DNA of 41,817 bases from an uncultured Clostridia bacterium (GCA_944359365.1 CALVST010000017.1:1-41817); one strand, 5' to 3'; counted from the stretch's first letter, positions 25,142 through 34,147 are shown. Notes: generated by a model from the letters alone, not told the origin. Made by a program: numbers and translations.

Positions 25142-28100
25142 ATGAAGAAAAGAACAGCTGTCGTGACCATACTTATGGCAATTTGTATGATCATGACCAT
25201 CATCGGGTTTGTCGGCTGTAAAGACGACGGCGGGGGCGAAACGCCCGATCCGGTGCGTAATGTAACTTTGAGCCAAACGCAGGTAACGCTCGACCGTTAC
25301 GAAAACATCACCCTTACGGCGACCGTTACCGACGAAGCGGGCAACGCCGTTTCCGACGCGGTAACGTGGGCGACGAGCAACGCCGCCGTCGCCACCGTAT
25401 CGGGCGGTTTTGTGCAGGCGACGGGCGAAGGCTCTGCCGACATAACGGCGTCGGTAGGCGCCGCCAAGGCGACCTGCAAGGTAACGGTGGAAAGCAGCGG
25501 CATGGAGCCGGTTTTAAGCCTTACCGCAGAGAGCGCATCTGTCGTCGTGGGCGGCGAATTCACCGTTACGGGCGCGGTCATGTATAACCGCGTCGAGCAG
25601 ACGGACGCCGTCATCACCTATACCATGGCTGATACGAGCATCGCCACGGTAGACGGGGAAGGCAGCATTACGGGCGTTTCCTATGGTTCGACGACGCTCA
25701 CCGTCTCCGCGTCGTGGCGCGGCGTGGAGTCGTCCTTCCTTACAAAGCAGATACCCGTTACCGTCAAGGAAGATGTTTCCCTGAACATCACGGGAACAGA
25801 CACGACCATCTATCTGACAAATACGACGGTAGAGGACGAAGTGTTTTCCAACACGGTGACCTATACGGGCACGGTGTTGGTGGCAGGCTCCGAACAGGGT
25901 GTAGACGAATCTAAAATCGCGTGGAAGTCTTCCGACGATACCATCGCCACCGTATCGAACGGCGTCGTTACCGCTACGGGCGACAAGGAAGGCTCTGTGC
26001 AGATAACGTTGACGTATGAAGGAGAGGAAGTTTATACCTCCGCACCCGTGACCGTTACCGTTGCGATGCCCACGCTCGACAAGACGGATGAAATTACGCT
26101 GTATCTCGACGCGAACGCGACGGATAAAACGGTCGGCGGGCAGATAAGCGCGGAGGAAGTGTTCGGCTCGGCTACCGACAAAGCGATAGCGCGCATCGCG
26201 GATGCGGACAATACCGCAACGGATATCTCTGACAATGCAACGTGGATAACCGAGCGCGATACGGGCAGCGAATCTGCCAGAACGTACACCCTCGCCGTGT
26301 ATAACGACGAGTACGGCTGCCTCGTGAACGCGGTGGTCGCAACAAAGGTCATCACCACCTATGCCGAACTTGCGGACATGCAGGAATACGGCGGGGTTAC
26401 GACCTCTACGGTCGATGACGGCGGAACTCAGCGCACATATTACAATTATTCCGGTTATTTTGTGCTCGGCAACGATATCGTTGCGCAACCGAGCGATCCC
26501 GTGATGGCGGCAGACAGTCGCGGCGGATTAAGCTCGCAAGGATCCATAGTAATGAGCAACGGCTTCACAGGCACATTCAACGGTAACGGGCATACTCTTT
26601 ATAATTTTAAGATGGGGTTAGGCAGCATATTTGGCGACCTCGGCAGTGGTTCCGTTGTGAAAAATGTGGCTGTAGTTAATGCAACACTCACCGAATCGAC
26701 TAGCGGCGTGTTTGCGTTTAGCAGTTGTGGCGCAACATTTGAAAATGTATTTGTCAGTATGACGGCTCAGGCTTACCGTAACGGTATCGTCGGCAGATAT
26801 ATGAACGGCGGAAGTTTGAAAGATGTCGTTATATACTGTAATTTGGGCGATTTCGATTTCGTCGGCGCAATTGTCGATTGGATGCCTGTTGCTGCATCGG
26901 CAGATAATGTATACGTTGTCTACTCCTCCGCAACCAAGGAAGAACGCAGAAAGGTCGTCGGTGATCAAGGAACTACGAACGGCACGGTTACCGAGTATGG
27001 CGAAGAAGACCTTGCAACGGCGTCGTTCAGCGGCTTGCCCGAAGGTTGGTACGTTGCGGAAGGCGGCTATCCGATGTTCGAAAGCTCCATCGGCGGCATG
27101 TATATCAGCCAAACCACACTTACGGGCACCGTCGGCGGGCAGGGCTCTTTGCAGGGCTATGTTTACGGCGCGTCGCAGAGCGATAATATAGGGCTTCCCG
27201 TCGTTTGGAAATCTGACGATACGCAAGTGGTTCAGGTCAGCCAGACGGGTGCATATGAGTTTGTCGGCGAAGGGAGCGCGACCATAACGGTAACCTACGG
27301 CAAATTTAAGGCGACCTGTACGGTCGAAGTGGATGCGGCGGCAGTGCAGATCGTGGACAGAACGGGTACCACGCTCGACGTGGAAGCCAATAGTACAACA
27401 GGTCTCGGCACACAAATCGTCAATGCAGGTGTGGGGGCAGAGCTCTTCGATACTTTCACGCCTACGGCTGTATACTTTGAATCGGCGCCCGATACCGACT
27501 ACAACGACGACGCGGGTGCAGAATCCGCATTCTTTGCCGCATACGATACGGGCAATGAAACGGCACGCACGCTTACGCTCATCGTCGCCAATGGCGATAC
27601 GGCATTGTACCGCGTGAAAGTGCTTGTAGTAACTAAAATTATTACCATTTATGACGAGCTTACCAAAATGCAGGAATACGGCGGAGTTACGACGGCTCAG
27701 GTAACAGATGGAACAGCGACTCGTACATATCACAATTATTCCGGTTACTTTGTTCTCGGCGGAAATATCATTGTTGGAGCAGAGGAAGATGCGCTTGAAG
27801 TAGGTAGCCGTGAAGGACTCGGTTCGCAAGCATCTATCAACGAGGATTACGGCTTTAACGGTGTATTTGACGGCAGGGGCTATACAATAAGCGGGCTGAA
27901 AGTGTATCACAGCGGCTTGTTTGGCGACCTTGCGGCAGGCTCTGTTATTAAGAATGTTGCTTTCAATAATGTAACTGTTACGGGAAACTCCGACAATAGC
28001 GGCGCAGGGGTGATTGCCTATACGAGTTGCGGAGCAACTATTGAAAATGTATTCATCAGCATGAGCACTAGTTCCGCTCGTTCGGGTGCTTTCGGTAGAT

Positions 28101-28417
28101 TTATGCGGGGCGGTACATTAAAGGATGTTGTTATTTATTACGAAAAGACAGGCGGCTACTTCTGCGGCGCATTGACTGCATGGACTGCTTCAGCGGTTAC
28201 GGTAGATAATGTTTATGTCATTTATACCACAACTACTCCCGAAGCCGATAGAAAACTTGCAGGTGAGCAGACCTTCCTGTCTAATGGTACGGTTACGGAA
28301 TATCAAGAAGCGAATTTATCCGAAGCTACCTTTACCGGGCTCAGCGATACCTATTGGACGGTTACAGAGGGCGAAATGCCGACTTTCAACAGCATGGCAG
28401 ACATCGAATCGGCATAA
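25142..28417 (+). CDS. Large lipoprotein with Ig-like (Big_2) domains and two beta-helix modules
   Basis: A 1091-residue lipoprotein with lipobox FVGC (Cys26). Three Big_2-type domains (about 38-310; VTLSQTQVTLDRYENITLTATV, WKSSDDTIATVSNGVVTATG) are followed by two long tandem modules, about 390-640 and 830-1085, separated by another Big_2-like domain. Each module contains MQEYGGVTT, YNYSGYFVL or HNYSGYFVL, NGFTGTFNGNGHTL or NGVFDGRGYTI, and FGDLxxGSVxKNVA, a GLUG/pectate-lyase-like beta-helix pattern. The ATG at 25142 follows aaggaggg. It is probably a cell-surface adhesin or glycan-binding protein of the operon; no catalytic residues are recognised. Confidence 0.78.
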   Translation: MKKRTAVVTILMAICMIMTIIGFVGCKDDGGGETPDPVRNVTLSQTQVTLDRYENITLTATVTDEAGNAVSDAVTWATSNAAVATVSGGFVQATGEGSADITASVGAAKATCKVTVESSGMEPVLSLTAESASVVVGGEFTVTGAVMYNRVEQTDAVITYTMADTSIATVDGEGSITGVSYGSTTLTVSASWRGVESSFLTKQIPVTVKEDVSLNITGTDTTIYLTNTTVEDEVFSNTVTYTGTVLVAGSEQGVDESKIAWKSSDDTIATVSNGVVTATGDKEGSVQITLTYEGEEVYTSAPVTVTVAMPTLDKTDEITLYLDANATDKTVGGQISAEEVFGSATDKAIARIADADNTATDISDNATWITERDTGSESARTYTLAVYNDEYGCLVNAVVATKVITTYAELADMQEYGGVTTSTVDDGGTQRTYYNYSGYFVLGNDIVAQPSDPVMAADSRGGLSSQGSIVMSNGFTGTFNGNGHTLYNFKMGLGSIFGDLGSGSVVKNVAVVNATLTESTSGVFAFSSCGATFENVFVSMTAQAYRNGIVGRYMNGGSLKDVVIYCNLGDFDFVGAIVDWMPVAASADNVYVVYSSATKEERRKVVGDQGTTNGTVTEYGEEDLATASFSGLPEGWYVAEGGYPMFESSIGGMYISQTTLTGTVGGQGSLQGYVYGASQSDNIGLPVVWKSDDTQVVQVSQTGAYEFVGEGSATITVTYGKFKATCTVEVDAAAVQIVDRTGTTLDVEANSTTGLGTQIVNAGVGAELFDTFTPTAVYFESAPDTDYNDDAGAESAFFAAYDTGNETARTLTLIVANGDTALYRVKVLVVTKIITIYDELTKMQEYGGVTTAQVTDGTATRTYHNYSGYFVLGGNIIVGAEEDALEVGSREGLGSQASINEDYGFNGVFDGRGYTISGLKVYHSGLFGDLAAGSVIKNVAFNNVTVTGNSDNSGAGVIAYTSCGATIENVFISMSTSSARSGAFGRFMRGGTLKDVVIYYEKTGGYFCGALTAWTASAVTVDNVYVIYTTTTPEADRKLAGEQTFLSNGTVTEYQEANLSEATFTGLSDTYWTVTEGEMPTFNSMADIESA
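26347..28400 (+). repeat. Two tandem copies of a module of about 700 bp within the Ig-like lipoprotein gene
   Basis: Copy 1 spans roughly 26347-27080 and copy 2 roughly 27630-28400. They align over ATYAELADMQEYGG versus IYDELTKMQEYGG, NYSGYFVLG in both, and VTEYGEEDLATASFSGL versus VTEYQEANLSEATFTGL. Divergence between copies is large, so the duplication is old. Boundaries are approximate. Confidence 0.7.
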
Positions 28418-28438
28418 CGAACGTGAAGTAAAGCAAAT

Positions 28439-28462
28439 GCGGCGGCGGATCTCCGCCGCCGC
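28439..28462. other. Very GC-rich hairpin between the lipoprotein and isomerase genes
   Basis: Arms gcggcggcgga (28439-28449) and tccgccgccgc (28452-28462), followed by seven A residues. There is no U tract on the plus strand, so it is a poor terminator in that direction; it may act as an mRNA-stabilising or partial attenuating element that separates expression of secreted and cytoplasmic genes. Confidence 0.6.
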
Positions 28463-28492
28463 AAAAAAATCATCAAAAGGCGGGCTTTTATT

Positions 28493-29266
28493 TTGGATAT
28501 CGGTTTAAATTTATTTTCGCTGCGCAATATGCTTGCAACCGAGCAAAGTTTCCTCGATGCGGTCAACGCTTTGAAGGGCGTCGGCTATGATTATTTTCAG
28601 TTTTCGGGCGCTCCGTTCGACGGCGAGATGATCGCGCGCGTGAGCAGGGCTGCGGGCGTGCCGTTTTGCCTTACGCACGTTCCCATGCAGAGGATACTCG
28701 AAGATGCCGACGCGCTCATGCGCGAGCACGAGCTTTTCGGCTGTAAAAATATCGGGCTGGGCATGATGCCGAAGGAACTTCTTGCCGACGAAACCGCCTT
28801 CAAAAGGCAGGTCGACGCGCTGGAAAAAGCCGCGCAAAAAATGCAGGACAACGGTTTTACCTTCTTTTATCATCACCATCATTTCGAGTTCTATAAAATA
28901 AACGGTATGACCGCGCTCGATTATATGCTGCAAAATACGGCGCATATCCATTTTACCGCTGATATTTATTGGATGCAGTACGGCGGCGTGAACGTGCTCG
29001 ACTGCCTCGAAAAAATGCGGGGGCGCGTCGAGTGCGTACATCTGAAAGATTATAAAATCGTATTCAAAGAAGAGAACGGAGAAACGGTCATGTCGCCCGA
29101 ATTTGCCGCCCTCGGCGACGGCGTCATGAATATTCCCGCCATAACCGCCAAAGCGCGCGAATGCGGCGCAAAATATTTCTTTGTGGAACAAGACAATGCC
29201 GCAGATCTTGCGGACGGATTCGGGCAGGTCGCGCGCAGCGCGGCGTATGCAAAAAAGGAGCTGTAA
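28493..29266 (+). CDS. Sugar isomerase/epimerase-like TIM-barrel protein
   Basis: A 257-residue protein of the xylose-isomerase-like (AP endonuclease 2 fold) superfamily, which interconverts keto sugars or inositol derivatives. Metal-ligand segments are visible: HHHHFEFYK (about 123-131), FTADIYWMQ, CVHLKDYK and FFVEQDNA. The start is TTG at 28493; the ribosome binding site is weak (aaggcggg about 10 nt away). It is followed 1 bp later by the oxidoreductase gene, a frequent pairing in inositol and unusual-sugar catabolism. The exact substrate is unknown. Confidence 0.82.
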   Translation: MDIGLNLFSLRNMLATEQSFLDAVNALKGVGYDYFQFSGAPFDGEMIARVSRAAGVPFCLTHVPMQRILEDADALMREHELFGCKNIGLGMMPKELLADETAFKRQVDALEKAAQKMQDNGFTFFYHHHHFEFYKINGMTALDYMLQNTAHIHFTADIYWMQYGGVNVLDCLEKMRGRVECVHLKDYKIVFKEENGETVMSPEFAALGDGVMNIPAITAKARECGAKYFFVEQDNAADLADGFGQVARSAAYAKKEL

Positions 29267-29267
29267 T

Positions 29268-30431
29268 ATGGAAAAGGTAAGATTCGGCATCGTGGGGTTA
29301 GGCAATCAGGGTACTTATTATACAAGCCTTTTCGACGATGGGCAGATACCTTTCGGCGAAGTGACCGCCATGTGCGACGTCGCTCCCGCGAAAATCAAAG
29401 CGATGCAGGCGCGGGGAGAACGGCAGGTACAGTATTTCAGCAGTTATAAAAGAATGCTCGACGCGGGTTTGTGCGATGCCGTGCTCATCGAAACCCCGCA
29501 TTATCATCACCCCGAAATTGCCATGGAATGCTTAAAGAGGGGCGTGCACGTTCTGTGCGACAAACCTGCGGGCGTCTATACCGCGCAGGTCAAAGAGATG
29601 AACAGAGCGGCTGCGAAAAGCCGCGCACTGTTCGGAATGATGTTCAACCAACGCACGAACTGCGTGTACCGCAAAATGCGCGATATCATCGCTTCGGGCG
29701 AGATAGGGCGGCTGCAAAGAGTGGTGTGGGTGATCACCCATTGGTTCCGCTCTCAAAGGTATTATGATACGGGCAGCTGGCGCGCCACATGGAACGGAGA
29801 GGGCGGCGGTGTGCTGATCAATCAGTGCCCGCATCAGCTCGACCTTGTGGAGTGGGTGGTCGGCGAGCGGCCTTCCGCCGTGCGCGGTTTTTGCAGTTAC
29901 GGAAAATGGCACGATATCGAAGTGGAAGACGATGTGACCGCCTATTTCGAATATGCGAGCGGCGCTACGGGCGTTTTCGTAACCACGACGGGTGAGGCGC
30001 CCGGCGTAAACAGGTTTGAAATTTCGGGAACGAAGGGCAGGCTCGTCTGTGAAGACGAAAAACTTTATTTTTACAAGAACGCGCAGGACAGCCTTACCTT
30101 TTCGCAGACGACGGAAAAGGTGTTCGGCACGCCCGAAGTTATCGTCGAAGAGCCGGAAACGGACGGGAAAAATCCTCAGCATGCGGGCATCATCAACAAT
30201 TTTGCCGCGGCGATATTGGGGCACGGCTCCCTGTTCGTGCGAGGCGAAGAGGGCATACACAGCGTAGAGCTGATGAACGCGATCGAGCTGTCGGGTTGGA
30301 ACGGCGGCGAACGGATAGAGCTGCCCATCGACGATATGCGATACAAACGGGAACTCGACGCGAAGCGCGCGTTGACCAAAGAAAAGAAAAATGTTGTAGC
30401 CGCGGTGGCAGACACTGCAAACACTTTCTGA
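29268..30431 (+). CDS. Gfo/Idh/MocA-family NAD(P)-dependent oxidoreductase
   Basis: A 387-residue cytoplasmic dehydrogenase. The N-terminal Rossmann motif is GIVGLGNQG (about 7-15), the family Lys motif is CDKPAG (about 92-97; EKP in most members) and the catalytic region is NQCPHQLDLVEW with His and Asp. The ATG at 29268 follows aaggag by 7 nt; the frame is open further upstream, but only across the isomerase end. It would oxidise or reduce a sugar hydroxyl in the pathway fed by the importer and isomerase. Substrate not identifiable. Confidence 0.88.
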   Translation: MEKVRFGIVGLGNQGTYYTSLFDDGQIPFGEVTAMCDVAPAKIKAMQARGERQVQYFSSYKRMLDAGLCDAVLIETPHYHHPEIAMECLKRGVHVLCDKPAGVYTAQVKEMNRAAAKSRALFGMMFNQRTNCVYRKMRDIIASGEIGRLQRVVWVITHWFRSQRYYDTGSWRATWNGEGGGVLINQCPHQLDLVEWVVGERPSAVRGFCSYGKWHDIEVEDDVTAYFEYASGATGVFVTTTGEAPGVNRFEISGTKGRLVCEDEKLYFYKNAQDSLTFSQTTEKVFGTPEVIVEEPETDGKNPQHAGIINNFAAAILGHGSLFVRGEEGIHSVELMNAIELSGWNGGERIELPIDDMRYKRELDAKRALTKEKKNVVAAVADTANTF

Positions 30432-30467
30432 TAAAATATTGACGAAATTGCGGCAAACGTATGCGAT

Positions 30468-30505
30468 AAGCAGCGCCGCCCTGAAAAAAGGGCGGCGCTG
30501 CTTTT
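30468..30505 (+). terminator. Terminator of the AraC-controlled operon
   Basis: A 15-bp stem, aagcagcgccgccct (30468-30482) with agggcggcgctgctt (30489-30503), followed by TT and G. It ends the chromosomal sugar operon; DNA composition changes shortly afterwards. Confidence 0.85.
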
Positions 30506-30533
30506 GATTCTGCCATTATCAGTTAATTGCAAA

Positions 30534-30557
30534 AGCGGCACCCGTAAGGGTGCCGCT
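30534..30557. other. Hairpin at the composition boundary
   Basis: Perfect 10-bp arms agcggcaccc (30534-30543) and gggtgccgct (30548-30557) around gtaa, followed by tggtggtggag. From about 30590 onward the sequence becomes clearly AT-rich. The rest of 30506-30713 holds no gene. It could be the end of an inserted element or a second terminator. Confidence 0.5.
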
Positions 30558-30713
30558 TGGTGGTGGAGAAAAGGGAACGTAAATCGAACAAACTTTTAAA
30601 TATTTTGGGGTTATCATGTTTAAAAATTTACAAACAAAGGCCGATTATGGATTATGGAAAATGTAAAGAAAAACTTCTGTTAATATAAATTATTTGGGAA
30701 AACATATAAGTTA

Positions 30714-30742
30714 TTGAAATATATAGATTGATGTGATATAAT
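30714..30742 (+). promoter_or_regulatory. Predicted promoter of the three-gene DUF4238 cassette
   Basis: TTGAAA (30714-30719), 17-bp spacer, TATAAT (30737-30742). Start near 30749, about 90 nt before the first gene. Confidence 0.7.
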
Positions 30743-30837
30743 TATTTGTAATTATAACACTTGCTAAAACGGATAAAAAAATCAGATTCCGTGGATGTTT
30801 TGCTTCGTATTAGTCAGATCCTTGAATGGAGGAAAAA

Positions 30838-31650
30838 ATGTTTGAATATCTGAAATTGATAGACGAAAAGATATATAATCGTTTTCAGACGGTGGTGCGC
30901 AATATCAAAGCGGCCAGCAATTCCTTTTATGATTCCTATCTGGATATGTTGGAGCAGTTTGTAAAGCTGGTGATTGAAAAAGCGGGATCAGAATTTTTCG
31001 GAACGTGCGGGCAGATGCTTATGCGGCCGGAAATTAAAAATTACTTTTTGGAAACTGTGCGGCTGGATGAGTTTAGTTACAACAAAATGCGCGATTACAC
31101 GCAAAAGATAAATGCGCATAAACACAAAAACGAGAAAAATATAATGCCGGACACGATTGTTACATACATGAAAGTTTTCCACGCGGTAACGAGCGCATAT
31201 GTTTTATATAGCGGAGAAGTAGCCTGCGAGTTTGACGCAAATTATTTTCTTGAGATATTCGGGCAATACGAAAAGTTGAACGATCGTCTCCGCAAAAACG
31301 TAGATGACTTAAGGGCGGAGCTTTCCCACTCTATCGAAGAACATAAAATAAAGGAAGAGGATATCAAGACCTATAAAAAATTATTATCTCAATCAGAAAT
31401 CGATCGTATGTCGCTTGAAGAGCAAACATTGGAATTGTATCATCAGATCAGCGTGTTGAAAGATATCAAACTCTCGTCGATGGAGGAGAAACTGAATAAA
31501 ACCATCGATCTTTTAAATGAACTGACAGAAAGTGTCATTGAAAATCGGGCGATTTCATATGCAGTCGGAGATACTATAGTCGGACAGGAGCTGTTCAAAG
31601 GATATATAGAAAAAGCGAGAAAAACAATCCCGAAAATTTCCGACAAATAG
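30838..31650 (+). CDS. Hypothetical coiled-coil protein, first gene of the accessory cassette
   Basis: A 270-residue soluble protein with no signal peptide or membrane span. Residues about 150-235 are rich in Glu, Lys and Leu heptads (LSHSIEEHKIKEEDIKTYKK, then KLNKTIDLLNELTESVIENR), indicating a coiled coil. The N-terminal half is helical and I recognise no family. The ATG at 30838 follows ggagg; an upstream ATG at 30826 overlaps that site. Codon use is AT-richer than in the flanking sugar genes. It is 61 bp upstream of the membrane-protein gene and may be a sensor or scaffold; that is inference. Confidence 0.7.
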   Translation: MFEYLKLIDEKIYNRFQTVVRNIKAASNSFYDSYLDMLEQFVKLVIEKAGSEFFGTCGQMLMRPEIKNYFLETVRLDEFSYNKMRDYTQKINAHKHKNEKNIMPDTIVTYMKVFHAVTSAYVLYSGEVACEFDANYFLEIFGQYEKLNDRLRKNVDDLRAELSHSIEEHKIKEEDIKTYKKLLSQSEIDRMSLEEQTLELYHQISVLKDIKLSSMEEKLNKTIDLLNELTESVIENRAISYAVGDTIVGQELFKGYIEKARKTIPKISDK

Positions 31651-31711
31651 GGCGGAATAAGCCGAAAATCTGAGCAGAAACGATAAAACCGTCATAACCG
31701 AGAGAGGGAAA

Positions 31712-32488
31712 ATGGATAACTTATTTGAACAAATAGAAGACGTGAAAAAAAGTGTTGACGAAACCAACCAGCAATTAGAAAATATACAAAAAAGTATTGA
31801 CGAAATAAAAAATCATCAAGTCAGTAATTTGATTGGAAAAGAGAAAAGTCAACAAGAGATTTTAAGTGATTTTATCAAGTCATCACGAAAAGAGTACGTC
31901 CATTTATCGACGGATACGGATTTTTCCAAAAGCAAAAAACTCACAAGGTTCGTTCTTCTATGCTATATTGGCATTTCCATATCGGTGACGATCTTGACGA
32001 GTATTGGATTAAAAATATATTCGACATTTACTTTATTTGAGAATATCTGGTTAGTATTGTCTTGTTTTATGGCGCATTATACGTCGGTAGCGCCAAAATT
32101 TTATGAAACGGCAGCGTATGCCAAAAAATCGATTGATCTATTTAAGGTAACGAAAGAAAATGTATGGGGCGATACGTATAGGAAGAAGAAAAAATATAAA
32201 GTATTTTTTGTTCTCTGTTTATTTTGTGCTGGGTTAAATATTGTAGCGTCTTTTACTTTTCCGAATGCAATTACAGGACTTGTAATTGTATTTGAGCTGA
32301 TTTATATAGCGGCAACAATATTTTCATATATCACTTATACTAATTTTTTCTCTTCGTATGGTCCGTTAAAATTTACGGGATACAACTTGTCGAAGAGCAA
32401 GATTGTAACGATTTATTATGATAATTTCTTCGGGAAGTATTTAACAGAAGAAGAATTTTTTAAAACGTATCCGTGGATGAAGAAATGA
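31712..32488 (+). CDS. Hypothetical membrane protein with N-terminal coiled coil
   Basis: A 258-residue protein. Residues 1-35 form a short coiled coil (EDVKKSVDETNQQLENIQKS), and four hydrophobic segments are visible at about 79-101, 110-126, 162-181 and 186-208. Between the pairs is a basic, aromatic region (VWGDTYRKKKKYK). The pair-of-helices plan is reminiscent of SLATT/DUF4231-type membrane effectors, which have only one pair, so this is not an assignment. It overlaps the DUF4238 gene by 4 bp (ATGA), implying coupled translation and joint function. The start ATG follows gagaggg. Confidence 0.7.
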   Translation: MDNLFEQIEDVKKSVDETNQQLENIQKSIDEIKNHQVSNLIGKEKSQQEILSDFIKSSRKEYVHLSTDTDFSKSKKLTRFVLLCYIGISISVTILTSIGLKIYSTFTLFENIWLVLSCFMAHYTSVAPKFYETAAYAKKSIDLFKVTKENVWGDTYRKKKKYKVFFVLCLFCAGLNIVASFTFPNAITGLVIVFELIYIAATIFSYITYTNFFSSYGPLKFTGYNLSKSKIVTIYYDNFFGKYLTEEEFFKTYPWMKK

Positions 32489-33897
32489 AAAATCATTATG
32501 TATCACAGCTTATAATTAGAAGATTTTCAAACGCACTCAATATCTTTAACATTCAAACGGGGAAAATCGACGAGAGCAAGAGAGCGGAAAAAATTTTTTA
32601 CAAAAGGGACGCTTTTGATGAGGATATTGAAAAAATACTTAATTTTAATATTGAAAGCAGAGTCGCCAACCTTTTAGATCAGAAAATTTGCGGGAAGTCG
32701 CAAATTATTTTGACGCGAGAAGAGATCCATGTGCTCAAGTGCTATATGCTCATAAACAGTATCAGAAGCATGTGCTGGGATTATGCCGCGTTTGGGGAGA
32801 TGATGCGCGGATTTTTGAAAAATGCATATGAGTATATTTCAATATTTGACGAGTATAAAAAGTTGCCGGATCTAACGCAAGTTTCGATTTCGGATGAAGA
32901 GCTGTTTTCGAGGACGTTGAAAGTATTTGCCTCAGCGAAGAACGTTAAGGGTTTAATCGAAGATCCGTTGGCAACAAAGGAAATGTTGGGGTGGGCGATC
33001 CCGTTTTTCAAATCGTATATCGGATTTTGGGATGCTCCTTCAAATAAAGAATTTATCTTGACCGATAACGGCATGGCAAGCGAGTATGAAGGCTTTCATC
33101 AGATAACCGGAGGGATAGATATATCAAAGATGTCTTATCTTATGAACCGTATCCGAAAAGGAGAGGTGGGGCATTTAGACGTATTTGCAACCGATATGGT
33201 CATGTTTGAGAATTTCGATTGTTTTATAATTAATTCGAAAAGGATGATGGTTATGATCAATCCTTTTTTCAGGTTATATCATAATCAACAAGTCTTTATC
33301 GAAGACAAAACGGAAACGTTGCCCGTGCCCGATATCTGGCCGGCTGTGATACAGGACAGGACATTGTTTGACGTCCCCAACAACCAATACAAAATTTCTC
33401 CTCGTTTTTTTGACGATCAGGATTTATTTATATATAGTGTAAAGACTTTGTCCGAGGAAGATTATATTTATTTGAATGAATTGAATTTAGGGGATGCAAG
33501 GGATACGATTGGATTTAACGATCCGCTTTGTATTATAGATACAATTTATTACCATATTTGGAAAATTGCAAATTATAAATCCGTTAAATCCTTACAGGAT
33601 AGCGTATACGCAGTCGCCTGTCGTTTGATGGAAGAAGTGGCTAAATCACCATATCATTCGTTGATTGCGTATTGCGAAAGCAAGAGCGGGCGCAACGTGA
33701 CAGATTTTATTGATTTGTTTGAGAAGCTAACAAATAATATTTATAAAGATTTTAACGAAAATCCGTATATCTGTGAATATTACTTAGAGCGGAAAGAACA
33801 AACTATAAACTTTCCGTTGCTAGACTTCTTGGGAAAAGGAGAAAAGAAGATAGAATTTTTCAAACGGCATTTACAAGAAATTTTAAACAATAAATAG
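32485..33897 (+). CDS. DUF4238 domain-containing protein
   Basis: A 470-residue soluble protein. The N-terminus KNHYVSQLIIRRFSN matches the hallmark of DUF4238 (typically HYVPQFyLRrF), an uncharacterised family often found in accessory and mobile-element DNA. A second typical feature is the region around MVMINPFFRLY (about residues 250-260). It is longer than many family members. The ATG at 32485 overlaps the preceding stop; a GTG at 32473 would extend it by four residues. No known toxin or nuclease motif is evident, although conserved N-terminal His/Tyr and Arg residues could form an active site. Last gene of a three-gene unit. Confidence 0.75.
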   Translation: MKNHYVSQLIIRRFSNALNIFNIQTGKIDESKRAEKIFYKRDAFDEDIEKILNFNIESRVANLLDQKICGKSQIILTREEIHVLKCYMLINSIRSMCWDYAAFGEMMRGFLKNAYEYISIFDEYKKLPDLTQVSISDEELFSRTLKVFASAKNVKGLIEDPLATKEMLGWAIPFFKSYIGFWDAPSNKEFILTDNGMASEYEGFHQITGGIDISKMSYLMNRIRKGEVGHLDVFATDMVMFENFDCFIINSKRMMVMINPFFRLYHNQQVFIEDKTETLPVPDIWPAVIQDRTLFDVPNNQYKISPRFFDDQDLFIYSVKTLSEEDYIYLNELNLGDARDTIGFNDPLCIIDTIYYHIWKIANYKSVKSLQDSVYAVACRLMEEVAKSPYHSLIAYCESKSGRNVTDFIDLFEKLTNNIYKDFNENPYICEYYLERKEQTINFPLLDFLGKGEKKIEFFKRHLQEILNNK

Positions 33898-33901
33898 AAA
33901 A

Positions 33902-33930
33902 CGACATCCAATCATAAAGAGAGGATGTCG
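33902..33930 (-). terminator. Terminator of the xre gene
   Basis: Stem cgacatcc (33902-33909) with ggatgtcg (33923-33930). The xre stop codon lies in the loop, and on the minus strand the stem is followed by TTTTCTATTT. Confidence 0.65.
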
Positions 33931-34133
33931 GAAACGGCAATACCAAAGAAATCGGCGATTTGTTCGATGGTGGAAAGGCGGTCAATACCGTGATTGATCC
34001 ATCTGCCGACCGTGCGAACGTCAGTACCGAACTCATAAGCGAATTCTTCCTGTGTTTTATAGCTGGATTGTTTGATAAGCCGTTTTAGATTTGCCCCGGC
34101 GACTAAGCCAAGACTTTGATATTTTTGTTCCAT
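33912..34133 (-). CDS. Small Xre-family helix-turn-helix regulator
   Basis: A 73-residue protein that is almost entirely one HTH domain (TQEEFAYEFGTDVRTVGRWI, about 28-47). The ATG at 34133 follows a strong aaggagg site. It is convergent with the DUF4238 gene (14-bp gap) and divergent from the seven-gene nrd/methyltransferase operon, so it is a likely local repressor of one or both units, possibly autoregulated through the palindrome over its ribosome-binding region. Confidence 0.85.
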   Translation of the reverse strand: MEQKYQSLGLVAGANLKRLIKQSSYKTQEEFAYEFGTDVRTVGRWINHGIDRLSTIEQIADFFGIAVSDILSL

Positions 34134-34147
34134 AATATCAACCTCCT

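Noticed and set aside
28439-28462. Rho-independent terminator before the isomerase gene
   Set aside because: The hairpin is followed by A residues on the plus strand and no U tract; listed as a hairpin only.
31712-32488. SLATT-domain effector
   Set aside because: It has paired helices and basic/aromatic linker, but two pairs instead of one and no SMODS or SLOG partner, so the assignment is not supported.
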